The notes: generated from the letters alone by a model not told the origin. Shown: positions 33,823-42,454, numbered from the stretch's first letter. The stretch is 64,000 nt of DNA from Paractinoplanes ovalisporus (GCF_016834655.1 NZ_JAENHP010000001.1:1178001-1242000); one strand, 5' to 3'. Program-made: numbers and translations.

Positions 33823-33840
33823 GGACACCTCCTCGAGACC

Positions 33841-33863
33841 GTCCGCCGGGCTTTCCGGCGGAC
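33841..33863 (-). promoter_or_regulatory. Leader hairpin upstream of hsp20
   Basis: GTCCGCCGG (33841-33849) pairs perfectly with CCGGCGGAC (33855-33863) around a 5-nt loop, about 8 bp upstream of the hsp20 Shine-Dalgarno. It does not sequester the ribosome site itself, so a thermosensor role is uncertain. A repressor operator is equally possible. Confidence 0.45.
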
Positions 33864-34116
33864 GCGTGGCGCTCGGCCGACAATCAGTTCTGCCGAGAGC
33901 GCTGCGCGGTCATTCGAGGTGCATCACCGCGATTGACCAGCAGCGACTAAGAATTTTTTAGCACTCCTCCGGCGGGACTGCCAAGTCCCTCGCCGAAAAT
34001 TTTCTGCTCGCTCATCGACTTCGCCGGGGCCACGCCCCGGAGCGCCGGCATCGACCTGCACTGCACCACAGGGCGGGCGAGGACGTGACCGGCGTGCTGT
34101 CGTGGGCCCGGGGACC

Positions 34117-37100
34117 CTAGGCCAGTGGGCGGCCCACCATCTCGGGGTGGGCCGTCACGAACTGCGGCAGCTTCTCCTCGCGCAGCGCCCGGAACATCGC
34201 GTACGCGGCCGGGTCGAGGGCCTCGCCGAGATAGTTGCCGGCGGCGTCGTGGCGGCCGCTGCCCGGGGTCTGCAGCATGGTGATGCGGTCGGGGTTGATG
34301 CCGCGCAGCGCGAACGCCCAGTCGATCGGCTCGACCGGGCCGGTGGTCACGGTCATCGCCTGGCCGGCCGCGCGCAGCAGGGAGTCGAGCTTGACCGGGT
34401 TGGCCGCCAGGTTCTGCCGTTTCGCCTCGGCCGCGATCGACCCGATGAACTGCTGCTGGTGGTGCTGGCGGCCGTAGTCGCTGCCCTTGACCTTCTTGCG
34501 CTGGCGCAGATAGTCGATGGCCTCCTCGCCGGTCATGGTTCGGCAGCCGGCCCGGAACAGCCGCTGCGTGTGGATCGAGCGGACGTCGGCGTCGACACAC
34601 ACGTTCATGCCGCCGAGCGCCTTGACCACGTCGGAGAAGCCGTAGAAGTCGACCAGCACCGCCGCGTCGAGACCGGGCAGACCGGTGAGCTTCCGTACGG
34701 TGGCGGCCAGCAGGCGGCCACCCTGCGCTCGGTTCTGTTCGATCCCCGCCCCGTACGCGAAGGAACTGTTGAGTCTGTCCCGTCCCCCTCGGAAACCGGT
34801 GGCCGCCAAGGGCGGGATGTCGACGATGGTGTCGCGGGGCAGCGAGAACAGGAAAGCGCGGTCCTTGGATTTCGGCACGTGCAGGACCATCACCGTGTCG
34901 GAACGGATCATGCCGGTCTGCCCCTTACGCCAGTCCACCCCGATCATCAGGATGTTGAGCGCGCGGTCGAGGTCCCAGTCGTCCGGCGCGGCGTGATAGG
35001 AAGCCGCCTCGCCGAGCAGGTCCTCGCGGGACACCGCGTTGGCATAGCGGTCGGTCAGCAACGTGCCGCCGGCCACCGCGCCGCCGCTGAGCACGATCAG
35101 CGCCAGGCCGGCCCGCACGCTGTAGCGGGCCCAGCGCGGGTCCCGGTAGAGCCCGAGCCGGATCTGCCGGACCAGCAACTGGGTCCGCGCCGCCTTCTCA
35201 TCGAGCGAGGCGACCAGCGCCGCCGCCCGGCCCGTACGGATCGAGACGTGCCACCGCAGCCCACCGCCGGCCAGCGCCGTCACCGCCGACTGGATGGTCA
35301 CCAGATAGATCAGCTGGCGGTAGCCGATCTGCAGCAGCGGCAGCGACCAGAGCGGCCCGGCCGGTTCCTTGTCGAGCCGGAAAGCGTAGGCGGCGACGGC
35401 GAACTGGGCGACGTGGATGCCGAGCCAGAACACCGCTTCCAGCCCGGGCGGCCGGAACAGCAGCGCATAGATCAGGTAGATGTCGATGATCGGCGCCAGC
35501 AGCGGCTGCAGGATCTGGAACAGGGCGACATAGCCGAGGCCGCGGCGGCCGAACCGACCGGCCGGACCCCGCTCGCGCAGGGCCGCGCGATGCTTCCACA
35601 TCGCCTGCATCGTCCCGTAGCACCAGCGGTAACGCTGCCGCCACAAGCCTTTCCAGGTGCCCGGGGCCTCGGTCCACGCGCAGGCCATGTCGTCGTAGAC
35701 CACCCGCCAGCCGGCCCGGACGACGGCCATGGTCAGGTCGGTGTCCTCGGCCAGGGTGTCGCTGCGCACGCCACCGGCCGCCTCGAGCGCGGCCCGCCGG
35801 AAGCCGCCGAGCGCCCCGGGCACGGTCGTCATGCAGTCGCCCATCTCGAACACGCGCCGGTCGAGGTTGAACGCGACCACGTATTCGAGGTGCTGCCAGC
35901 GGCCGATCACGCCGCGGCGGTTGGCCACCTTGGCGTTGCCGGCCACCGCGCCGACGGCCGGGTCGGCGAACGAGCGGACCAGCATGCCGATGGTGTCGGG
36001 CTCGACGATGGTGTCGCCGTCGATCAGCACCAGGATGTCGTGACGGGCGGCGGCGACTCCGGCCCGCAGCGCGGACGCCTTGCCTCCGTTGGGGCGGCGC
36101 AACACCCGTACGGGGAAGTGCCCGTCGACGAGGTCGGCGGTGCCATCGGTCGAACCGTCGTCGACCACGATGATCTCGACCTCGGGATGGTCGCTGGCCA
36201 GCAGGGAACGGACGGTCGCGACGATGTTGGCCGCCTCGTTGAACGCGGGCACGATGACGGACACCGGATCCCCGTACGCCGCAAGCGGTTGTCTCCGCCG
36301 CCGCCGGGAGTGCCGCCACGCACACCAGGCCTGGATCGCCATCCGCGACCCGGCGAGGGCGGTGGCGAAAATCATCAACCAGAACATTCCCGTACGGGTC
36401 CAGCCTGCGCCCGTCTGAGCCACCGCGAACGCGCCGCCCTGCAGTTTCGCGCGCGCCGAGGCCTCAGCGGCGACCGGCGCACTGGGCAGCGCCGCCGAGA
36501 CCGTCACCACGCGGCGGTTCTGCGCGGCCAGGCGGGGCAGCAGCAGGTCGAGCGCCTCCACCGTGTTCGAGCGGTCCCCGCCCCCGTCGTGCATCAACAC
36601 GATCGCACCGGCCGAGCTGACCGGCATGGCCCGGTTGGCGATGGTCTTGGCGGTCGGCCGGCGCCAGTCGGTGGTGTCGCGGTCGGCCAGCACCGTCGTG
36701 AACCCGCTGCGACCCGCGTCCTCGATCAGGTCGAGCGCGGCCCGGTCCACCTTGGCCGGTGAGGCCAGATAGGGCGGCCGGAACAGCTTCACGTCCTGGC
36801 CGGTGGCGTGGGCGACCGCGTTGCGGGTCAGCTCGAACTCGATCCGCCGGCGCGGCCCGGACATACCGGCCAGGTCGCGGTGGGTGAACGAGTGCAGGCC
36901 GAGCTGGTGGCCGTCGGCGACGATCCGGCGGGTCAGGTCGGGATACTTGTTGACCTGCGAGCCGACCACGAAGAAGGTCGCGGTGGCGCTGTGCCGCCGC
37001 AGCACGTCGAGGATCCGCGGCGTCCACCGCGGATCGGGGCCGTCGTCAAAGGTCAGTGCGACCGTACGGGGTGGAAGCCGCTCGGCCACCACAGTGCCGC

Positions 37101-37293
37101 CCGTCGCGTGGATGACCGGCCCGGACACGGCCGACCCACGCTCCACGATCTCGGTCTCGCCCGGCGGGACCGTGCCGCCGCCGGTCTCCTGCGCGAAGTC
37201 GTCGAGGAACAGCGTCGCCACCAGCGCGGCCAGGGCCAGCACGAAGATGGACCAGTGCGCCCGGGGGCGACCGGCGTTGCGGTGCCGGGGCAC
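34117..37293 (-). CDS. Triple-domain polysaccharide deacetylase / GT2 synthase / LCP ligase fusion
   Basis: This 1058-aa membrane protein appears to build, deacetylate and attach a wall polysaccharide. An N-terminal helix (14-30) is followed by an external CE4 deacetylase (TFDDGP 81-86, LHSFTH 133-138, RPPYLASP 172-179), a helix (303-323) and a cytoplasmic GT2 domain. The GT2 shows VVDDGSTDG near 376-384, DGD 425-427, EDTD 516-519 and QRYRW 553-557, the processive synthase pattern. Several helices (586-680) and a final one (725-745) precede an external LytR-CpsA-Psr domain (RSDTVMVLHV 797-806, SLPRDT 817-822). Deacetylase-GT2 fusions are known in actinobacteria; adding LCP is unusual. GTG start 37293, six bases after the small upstream gene. 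Confidence 0.93.
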   Translation of the reverse strand: MPRHRNAGRPRAHWSIFVLALAALVATLFLDDFAQETGGGTVPPGETEIVERGSAVSGPVIHATGGTVVAERLPPRTVALTFDDGPDPRWTPRILDVLRRHSATATFFVVGSQVNKYPDLTRRIVADGHQLGLHSFTHRDLAGMSGPRRRIEFELTRNAVAHATGQDVKLFRPPYLASPAKVDRAALDLIEDAGRSGFTTVLADRDTTDWRRPTAKTIANRAMPVSSAGAIVLMHDGGGDRSNTVEALDLLLPRLAAQNRRVVTVSAALPSAPVAAEASARAKLQGGAFAVAQTGAGWTRTGMFWLMIFATALAGSRMAIQAWCAWRHSRRRRRQPLAAYGDPVSVIVPAFNEAANIVATVRSLLASDHPEVEIIVVDDGSTDGTADLVDGHFPVRVLRRPNGGKASALRAGVAAARHDILVLIDGDTIVEPDTIGMLVRSFADPAVGAVAGNAKVANRRGVIGRWQHLEYVVAFNLDRRVFEMGDCMTTVPGALGGFRRAALEAAGGVRSDTLAEDTDLTMAVVRAGWRVVYDDMACAWTEAPGTWKGLWRQRYRWCYGTMQAMWKHRAALRERGPAGRFGRRGLGYVALFQILQPLLAPIIDIYLIYALLFRPPGLEAVFWLGIHVAQFAVAAYAFRLDKEPAGPLWSLPLLQIGYRQLIYLVTIQSAVTALAGGGLRWHVSIRTGRAAALVASLDEKAARTQLLVRQIRLGLYRDPRWARYSVRAGLALIVLSGGAVAGGTLLTDRYANAVSREDLLGEAASYHAAPDDWDLDRALNILMIGVDWRKGQTGMIRSDTVMVLHVPKSKDRAFLFSLPRDTIVDIPPLAATGFRGGRDRLNSSFAYGAGIEQNRAQGGRLLAATVRKLTGLPGLDAAVLVDFYGFSDVVKALGGMNVCVDADVRSIHTQRLFRAGCRTMTGEEAIDYLRQRKKVKGSDYGRQHHQQQFIGSIAAEAKRQNLAANPVKLDSLLRAAGQAMTVTTGPVEPIDWAFALRGINPDRITMLQTPGSGRHDAAGNYLGEALDPAAYAMFRALREEKLPQFVTAHPEMVGRPLA

Positions 37294-37299
37294 CCCAGG

Positions 37300-37470
37300 T
37301 CAGGCCATCGCCAGCATGACGCTGCCGATGATGAGGCCGAGCCAGCCGGCGAGGAAGACGCCCACGGCCGTTCCCACGGCGATGACGATGCGGCGGCGTG
37401 AACCACGCCAGTCCACGAAGACCGGTTTCTGCGGCGGGCGCAGACGCCGGGTGTCGTTCAAGTCGTTCAT
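37300..37470 (-). CDS. Small single-pass membrane protein, possible synthase partner
   Basis: This 56-aa protein has a basic cytoplasmic N-terminus (DTRRLRPPQKPVFVDWRGSRRR) and one hydrophobic segment (about 28-55). The ATG at 37470 has GGGGGAT upstream. It precedes the CE4-GT2-LCP gene by six bases and is surely co-translated with it. By analogy with the small IcaD/PgaD subunits that assist processive N-acetylglucosamine synthases, it may be an accessory subunit; there is no sequence proof. Confidence 0.8.
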   Translation of the reverse strand: MNDLNDTRRLRPPQKPVFVDWRGSRRRIVIAVGTAVGVFLAGWLGLIIGSVMLAMA

Positions 37471-37551
37471 GATCCCCCATGGTTGTGCCGAGGGATCTTA
37501 ACCATCCGCGCCGGTCGCTATCCGGCCGCCTGCCGGTCCGTCTTCCCGCCC

Positions 37552-39702
37552 TTATCCAGCTGCTTGGACGGGGGCTCGGCCGGCCGCCTTGACCCGGTAC
37601 ATTGCCGCGTCGGCGTCCTGCAGCAGGCGCTCCAGGGTGGCGGTGGCGCCGCCCTCGGCCCAGCCGATGCTGACGCCGACCCGGGCGGTGCGGCCGGACA
37701 GCAGGTAGGGCCGCGAGATGGCGGCCCGGATCCGTTCGATCAGCTCGTCCAGCTCGGGGCCCTGGGTGACGCCGTCGAGCAGCACCAGGAACTCGTCGCC
37801 ACCGAACCGGGCGGCCACGTCGACGTGGCGCAGGCAGTGACGGATCCGGTCGGCGACGTGGGCCAGCAGCTCGTCACCGATGTGGTGCCCGAGGCTGTCG
37901 TTGACCCGTTTGAAGCCGTCCAGGTCGAGGAAGAGCACGACGAACGGGTGGCCGCTGGCCTGGCTGCGCTCGATGGCGGCCCGCACCGACACCGCGAACG
38001 ACGAGCGGTTGGGCAGGCCGGTGAGCAGGTCCGAGTGGGCCGCCCGGCGCAGGTGTTCCTCCTGGTCGCGCAGGTCGAGGGCGATGGTCAGCAGCGCCGC
38101 GCACTGGTTGACCAGCTCGCGGCCGTCCTCGACCCGGTTCTCGACCCGGTCGACCAGGGCCAGCCAGCCCCGGTCACTGTCGCCGACCTTCGCCCGTACG
38201 ACGAAGGTGGTGTGCTCCAGACCGGCCGCGTTCAGCACCTCGGGCGGCGGGAACGCCTCGATGGTGGTCGGGCCCTCGGGGATGGGTGGTCCGGGCCGGC
38301 GCCGCCAGCCGGGGGTGCGCCGCAGCTGCCCGTCGGGGCCGCGTAAGGCGATCGAGCCGGCCATGGCCGGGGTCAGGGCCAGCCAGGACGGGTCGCGCGG
38401 GTCGGCGTCGCGGCGGTGCAGCAGCGCGGCGCTCAGGGCGTAACTGGAGCTGATCAGCGACCTCAGGTGCAGCTGGTTGCCGAGCTGGGCGTGGTTGTTG
38501 GCGCGGCCCAGCATCATCACGATGTCGAGCACGGCACGGTCCACCCGCCGTACGGAATCGGGGTCGCCGGTCCCCAGCGCGCCGGCGTATTCCTGCACCG
38601 AGCGGCAGATCACCCGCAGGGTCTCCTGGTTCAGGTTCGCCTCGAGCAGCGCCCGCAGCGCCTCGACCGCGGGCATGACGCCGGAGCTGTCCCCCGCCGC
38701 CACGGCCAGCAGCCCGTCCGCGGTCGTGGTCGTCGCCCGGTTGACCGTCTCGGTGACCCAGCCGCTGCGGCTCGACTCGAGCGGGGCCACCGTGCCCAGC
38801 CGCCGGCCGAGGCGCTGCCGCTCGTCCTCCACGTCCAGGGCCTGCAACTTCTCGGCGAAACCGGTGCAGCCGCAGGACGTACGGGCCACGAACCGGGCCG
38901 GGAGCCGGTGCACGACCGGCGGCAGCTTCTCGCCCCGCATCTGCCGCAGCACGAGGTCGACGGCGTAGCGGCTCATGGCGTCCAGCGGCTGCTCGACGCT
39001 GGCGACCTCGGGCCGTACGAAGCTCGCCAGATCGATGTTGTCGAACCCGGTGAGCAGGTAGTCCTCGGGGCAGCGCAGCCCGGCCCGGGCGAGCAGCCGC
39101 TGGGCGCCGATGCCGTTGAGGTCGGTCGCCGCGACCAGGGCGTCCGGCTCGCCCCGGGTGAAATCGTCGGCGGTCCAGGTGATGCCGGATTCGACGTTGT
39201 TGGCGGTCGGCAGCAGCGGGCCCGGTTCGAGGCCGTGAGCGTCCAGGGCCGCCCGGTAGGCGTCGTACCGCTCCCGGATGTCGGAGGCTTCGAGGAAACC
39301 GGTGAAGGCAAGGCGGCGGCAACCGTGCTCGGTGATCAGGTGTTCCACCGCGGCCCGCATACCGGCGGCGTTGTCGGCCAGCACGGTCGAGGTCTCAAGC
39401 CCGGCGATGCTGTGCCCCACCAGCACCACCGGTCGTCCCGTGCGCATCGCGCGTTCCAGGTGGCTCCGGTCGACAGCGTCGGCGAAGACGACAAAACCGC
39501 CGATGTGGTCCCACCCGACGGGCGCGTCGAAGGCCGGGTCGCCGCCGCTGACGGCCAGGTCGGCGGCCGCGCTCGAGGTCTGCACGGCGATGAGCCGGTG
39601 GCCACGCTGCTGCGCGGCGGTGCTCACCCCGGCGATCAGGCTGCCGTAGTAGATGCCGCCGACGAACGGCGCCAGCACACCCACCGCGTCACCGACCTGC
39701 AC
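37552..39702 (-). CDS. Diguanylate cyclase with LacI-type ligand-binding sensor domain
   Basis: This 716-aa cytoplasmic protein makes cyclic di-GMP. The N-terminal 280 residues form a periplasmic-binding-protein-like domain of the LacI/GalR class (GVLAPFVGGIYYGSLIAGV, GGFVVFADAVDRSHLERAM, LLTGFDNIDLASFVRPEVASV) with no HTH and no signal peptide. A helical/GAF-like middle follows (about 300-540). The C-terminal GGDEF domain is intact (TGLPNRSSF, LDLDGFKRVNDSLGH, ARFGGDEF). It probably couples intracellular sugar level to c-di-GMP. Start GTG 39702 begins just before the first strand; no other in-frame start is near. Confidence 0.9.
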   Translation of the reverse strand: MQVGDAVGVLAPFVGGIYYGSLIAGVSTAAQQRGHRLIAVQTSSAAADLAVSGGDPAFDAPVGWDHIGGFVVFADAVDRSHLERAMRTGRPVVLVGHSIAGLETSTVLADNAAGMRAAVEHLITEHGCRRLAFTGFLEASDIRERYDAYRAALDAHGLEPGPLLPTANNVESGITWTADDFTRGEPDALVAATDLNGIGAQRLLARAGLRCPEDYLLTGFDNIDLASFVRPEVASVEQPLDAMSRYAVDLVLRQMRGEKLPPVVHRLPARFVARTSCGCTGFAEKLQALDVEDERQRLGRRLGTVAPLESSRSGWVTETVNRATTTTADGLLAVAAGDSSGVMPAVEALRALLEANLNQETLRVICRSVQEYAGALGTGDPDSVRRVDRAVLDIVMMLGRANNHAQLGNQLHLRSLISSSYALSAALLHRRDADPRDPSWLALTPAMAGSIALRGPDGQLRRTPGWRRRPGPPIPEGPTTIEAFPPPEVLNAAGLEHTTFVVRAKVGDSDRGWLALVDRVENRVEDGRELVNQCAALLTIALDLRDQEEHLRRAAHSDLLTGLPNRSSFAVSVRAAIERSQASGHPFVVLFLDLDGFKRVNDSLGHHIGDELLAHVADRIRHCLRHVDVAARFGGDEFLVLLDGVTQGPELDELIERIRAAISRPYLLSGRTARVGVSIGWAEGGATATLERLLQDADAAMYRVKAAGRAPVQAAG

Positions 39703-39855
39703 AAGTTCACCATCGGCCGGGGCGTGCCGATGCTTAATTCCGCCATTCCCGTTGCTCTCCCCGGCTCGGATCCGGCCGGGGCCAGCCGTAGTCGCGGTTA
39801 TGACAGCTTCGGGTAGGCGACACGGAAGCTGCACCGGAGGTGCCAACCTGCGCCC

Positions 39856-40791
39856 ATGACCGAGAGCCCGCACGTCGGAGATCTCGCCGGGCCGTACGCC
39901 GTCGGCGCCTGCTCGCCGACCGAGACGGTGGCCGTGGCCGCGCACGTCAGCACGTGTGCCGCCTGCGCGGCCGAGATCGACAGCCTGTCCCGCACGGCCG
40001 ACTGGATCGGGGTGACCGCGGCTCGGCCGCCCTCCCCCGGGTTGCGCTCCCGGGTCTTGGCCGCCGCGCTCGCCGCCCGCCCCGCCGCCGCCCATCCAGC
40101 CGCCGCCCACCCTGCCGTCGCCCACCCAACCGCCGCCTATCGCTCCCAGGTCGCCGAGCTCGACCGGCTACTCGCCGACCTACCGCCCGTTTTGTGGCAG
40201 CAGCCCTCGCGGCCGCACCCGACGGTCCGGACCATGATCGGGCACCTGACCAGCAACGACGGGTCGGTGGCGGCCGCCGCGGGCGTCGAGCTGGCGCCGG
40301 TCGAAGACGTACGTCGGCGCTGGCGGGTTCAGGCCGACGCCATCCTGGTGGCGGTCGACCGCGGCGGCACGGGCCTGCTCGACCGCCCGGTCCGCCTGGC
40401 CGGGCGCCGAGAGATGCGCCGCCCGCTGCGGGAGGCGCTGATCCAGCGCGGTTTCGAGACGTGGATCCACGCTGAGGACGTACGGGCCGTGATGGGTCTG
40501 CCCCCGCAACGGCCCGACGCCGCTCAAGCCGCCGGCATCGTCGGTTTCGCCCTGCCGCTGCTGTCGGCGGCTCTCCCCCGGGCGGTGAGTCTGGTGCTGA
40601 CCGGCGACGGCGGCGGCACCCACCTGGCCGGTCCGGGCGCACCGGCGGCCGAGGTCACGCTTCCGGCCGAGCGTTTCTGCCGTCTGCTGGCCGGCCGGCT
40701 GACCGCGGACACGGCCGGCGCCGTCGTGGCCGGGGACCCGGTTGCGGCCCACACCTTCCTGACCGTGGCGGCCACGATGGGATGTGACTGA
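39856..40791 (+). CDS. Zinc-binding anti-sigma factor fused to MDMPI-like domain
   Basis: This 311-aa regulator probably binds the sigma factor encoded next. The N-terminus has a zinc anti-sigma motif HVSTCAACAAE (His-x3-Cys-x2-Cys, about 36-43). An Ala/His/Pro linker of AAAHP pentads (about 77-95, 15-bp DNA repeats) leads to a DinB/mycothiol-dependent maleylpyruvate-isomerase-like domain (from about 100, WQQPSRPHPTVRTMIGHLTSND). Similar fusions occur in actinobacterial anti-sigma proteins. The stop overlaps the sigma gene start by eight bases. Anti-sigma before sigma is the less common order. Confidence 0.85.
   Translation: MTESPHVGDLAGPYAVGACSPTETVAVAAHVSTCAACAAEIDSLSRTADWIGVTAARPPSPGLRSRVLAAALAARPAAAHPAAAHPAVAHPTAAYRSQVAELDRLLADLPPVLWQQPSRPHPTVRTMIGHLTSNDGSVAAAAGVELAPVEDVRRRWRVQADAILVAVDRGGTGLLDRPVRLAGRREMRRPLREALIQRGFETWIHAEDVRAVMGLPPQRPDAAQAAGIVGFALPLLSAALPRAVSLVLTGDGGGTHLAGPGAPAAEVTLPAERFCRLLAGRLTADTAGAVVAGDPVAAHTFLTVAATMGCD
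40087..40131 (+). repeat. Coding 15-bp repeats in the anti-sigma gene
   Basis: Three 15-bp units (GCCGCCCATCCAGCC and variants), with a decayed fourth, encode AAHPA/VAHPT pentads in the linker between the zinc motif and the MDMPI-like domain. Confidence 0.8.
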
Positions 40792-41335
40792 CGTGGGGAC
40801 GCTTCCGATCACGGACGACGTACGCCTGCGCGAAGGGTTGATCGCGGGTTCCGAGCAGGCGCTGGCCGAGGTGTACGACACGTTCAGCCCGTACGTGTTC
40901 GGCATGGCTCTGCAGATGACGCGTGACCGTGGCGCCGCCGAGGACATCACCCAGGAGGTCTTCGTCGACCTGTGGCGGCGGCCCGAACGCTTCGATCCGC
41001 ACCGCGCCCCACTGCGCGGCTGGCTGTGCATGATCGCGCGCCGCCGCGGCATCGACTGGGTGCGCCGCCACCGCACACGAGTGACGGTCCAGATCGCCGC
41101 GGCCGAGGCCACCCCCGAGGATGTTGTGCTCAATTCCACGACCCACCGGCAGGTGCGGCGGGCGGTCGCGGACCTGCCGGACACCCACCGGGAGGCGGTG
41201 CTGCTGGCCTATTACGACGGCCTGACCTACCGCGAGGTCGCGCAGGCGCTCAACATCCCCGAGGGCACCGCCAAGTGGCGCCTGCGCAACGCCTTGCACC
41301 GCTTGGGCGAACGACTGCTGGCCGAGGGCCTGTGA
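40784..41335 (+). CDS. ECF RNA polymerase sigma factor
   Basis: This 183-aa extracytoplasmic-function sigma factor has region 2 (LAEVYDTFSPYVFGMALQMT, AEDITQEVFVDLWRRP) and region 4 (LPDTHREAVLLAYYDGLTYREVAQAL, EGTAKWRLRNALHRL). The GTG at 40784 overlaps the anti-sigma gene. It resembles the SigK/SigL-like ECF group, whose anti-sigma partners carry zinc or mycothiol-related domains, so an oxidative or thiol signal is likely. It is convergent with the zinc-ribbon gene, with one base between stops. Confidence 0.94.
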   Translation: MTDVGTLPITDDVRLREGLIAGSEQALAEVYDTFSPYVFGMALQMTRDRGAAEDITQEVFVDLWRRPERFDPHRAPLRGWLCMIARRRGIDWVRRHRTRVTVQIAAAEATPEDVVLNSTTHRQVRRAVADLPDTHREAVLLAYYDGLTYREVAQALNIPEGTAKWRLRNALHRLGERLLAEGL

Positions 41336-41336
41336 C

Positions 41337-41573
41337 TCAGACCGCGGCCAGTTCCTCCCGGGCGGCCCCACGGGAGCGCCCGCAGTTGGTACAGGTCACG
41401 AAGTAACGGGCGGCGCGGACCGGGAACAGCGGCACGAAGAAGAGACTGAACTTCGTCGTACGCCGAACCATGGTCTGCGCCGCCGTCGCCCCGCAGACCT
41501 CACAAACCCCCAGCCGCGACCCGACGATGGTGTCCTTGCTGCGCAGTCCAAAGATGAGAAACACCCTTCCCAC
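41337..41573 (-). CDS. Small zinc-ribbon protein
   Basis: This is a 78-aa zinc_ribbon_15-type protein: FLIFGLRSKDTIVGS, CEVCG, then TKFSLFFVPLFPV and CTNCGRSRG, giving two CxxC knuckles. GTG starts at 41603, 41573 and 41564 are all possible; 41573 is used because the family begins close to FLIFG. Role unknown. Confidence 0.78.
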   Translation of the reverse strand: MGRVFLIFGLRSKDTIVGSRLGVCEVCGATAAQTMVRRTTKFSLFFVPLFPVRAARYFVTCTNCGRSRGAAREELAAV

Positions 41574-41627
41574 CGTACGGGGGATGTCACGTATCCCAGT
41601 CACGAAGCGTGGTGCCGAGCAGCCGGG

Positions 41628-41921
41628 TTACTCCACCACGCGGAGGATGATGGGTGTTGCCCGCGCGATCTGGGCACAGCTCAGGGCCCACAGCTCCCCC
41701 GAGGTCGCACCGGCGACGATGCGGTCGACGTAGTAGCCGTAATCGGAGCCGGCCAGTCGCCGGGCGAGGTTGTCCAGGTCGGCGAGATCGCCATATCTTG
41801 CCCGCAGAAGCGCCCGCATCACTTCGACGCGACCCTGCTCGAGCCCCTGTTCCAGGCCCTGCTCCCGGTTGCGGCGCGCGATCTCGCGGCCCGGCTCCGA
41901 TTGCTCGAGAACGTCGTTCAT
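41628..41921 (-). CDS. Short protein resembling the C-terminal tail of Rpn/YhgA-type nucleases
   Basis: This 97-aa protein starts at ATG 41921 with a strong GGAGAGG site. It contains EQGLEQGLEQGRVEVMRALLRARYG, typical of the C-terminal region of Rpn (recombination-promoting nuclease) or DUF4351-like proteins, but lacks the PD-(D/E)XK nuclease domain. It is either a remnant or a stand-alone tail; the good ribosome site favours expression. Confidence 0.65.
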   Translation of the reverse strand: MNDVLEQSEPGREIARRNREQGLEQGLEQGRVEVMRALLRARYGDLADLDNLARRLAGSDYGYYVDRIVAGATSGELWALSCAQIARATPIILRVVE

Positions 41922-42206
41922 GCCTCTCCTTCGCGCCGCGCACGAGCCTTCGACATCACGGACGGGCGCGGAGGACGCTCCGTCGGTCATGACTCCTCCA
42001 TCCGCGCCGACCATCAGCGCCGGTGGACAGCATGGACCGGCGTGTGACTACTAGTCAAGAGACGCGTTGACGTGCGCAAATGATTGGCACGGCTTATCCG
42101 AGGAGTTTCCGCAGGTGGGGTAGATCGAGGAAGGCCTGCCCCCGATCATGTGGACCTCCCGATAAGGTCCGGCTCATCGTCCGGAACGACGAAACGGGGG
42201 CTCCAC

Positions 42207-42383
42207 ATGAAATCGACGCTGCACCGCACCCTGAGCGCGCTGGCCGTGACCGGCGCGCTGGTGGTGACCACCGGAGGCATCGGCGCCGCGGTGGCCGCGC
42301 TGAACGCCAAACCGCTGCGGGCCGAGGTTGTCCCGGCCTCGACGAACCACGAGGTTCTGGCCAAGCCGCTGCGGGCCGAGTAA
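42207..42383 (+). CDS. Small secreted peptide with duplicated AKPLRAE motif
   Basis: This 58-aa product has a clear signal peptide (about 1-31, ending AVAA) and a short mature part in which AKPLRAE occurs twice (18-bp identical DNA copies at 42310 and 42363). GGGGG lies six bases before the ATG and a strong hairpin follows the stop, so it is a complete transcription unit. I do not recognise it. The mature peptide is only about 27 residues, compatible with a signalling or surface peptide. Confidence 0.75.
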   Translation: MKSTLHRTLSALAVTGALVVTTGGIGAAVAALNAKPLRAEVVPASTNHEVLAKPLRAE

Positions 42384-42395
42384 CCGCTGTACCAG

Positions 42396-42420
42396 GGCCC
42401 GCGCCGCGGCGGCGCGGGCC
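42396..42420 (+). terminator. Hairpin terminator after the small secreted peptide gene
   Basis: GGCCCGCGCC pairs with GGCGCGGGCC around a 5-nt loop (perfect 10-bp stem), 12 bp after the stop codon and just before the TrkH promoter. Confidence 0.75.
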
Positions 42421-42441
42421 GCTTCAAGATCAGGCTTGCGG

Positions 42442-42454
42442 TATAACTGCCTGA
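42442..42454 (+). promoter_or_regulatory. Leaderless promoter of trkH
   Basis: A -10 TATAAC (42442-42447) ends six bases before the ATG at 42454, so transcription should start at the start codon. No Shine-Dalgarno is present, consistent with a leaderless message. The -35 is not evident. Confidence 0.6.
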
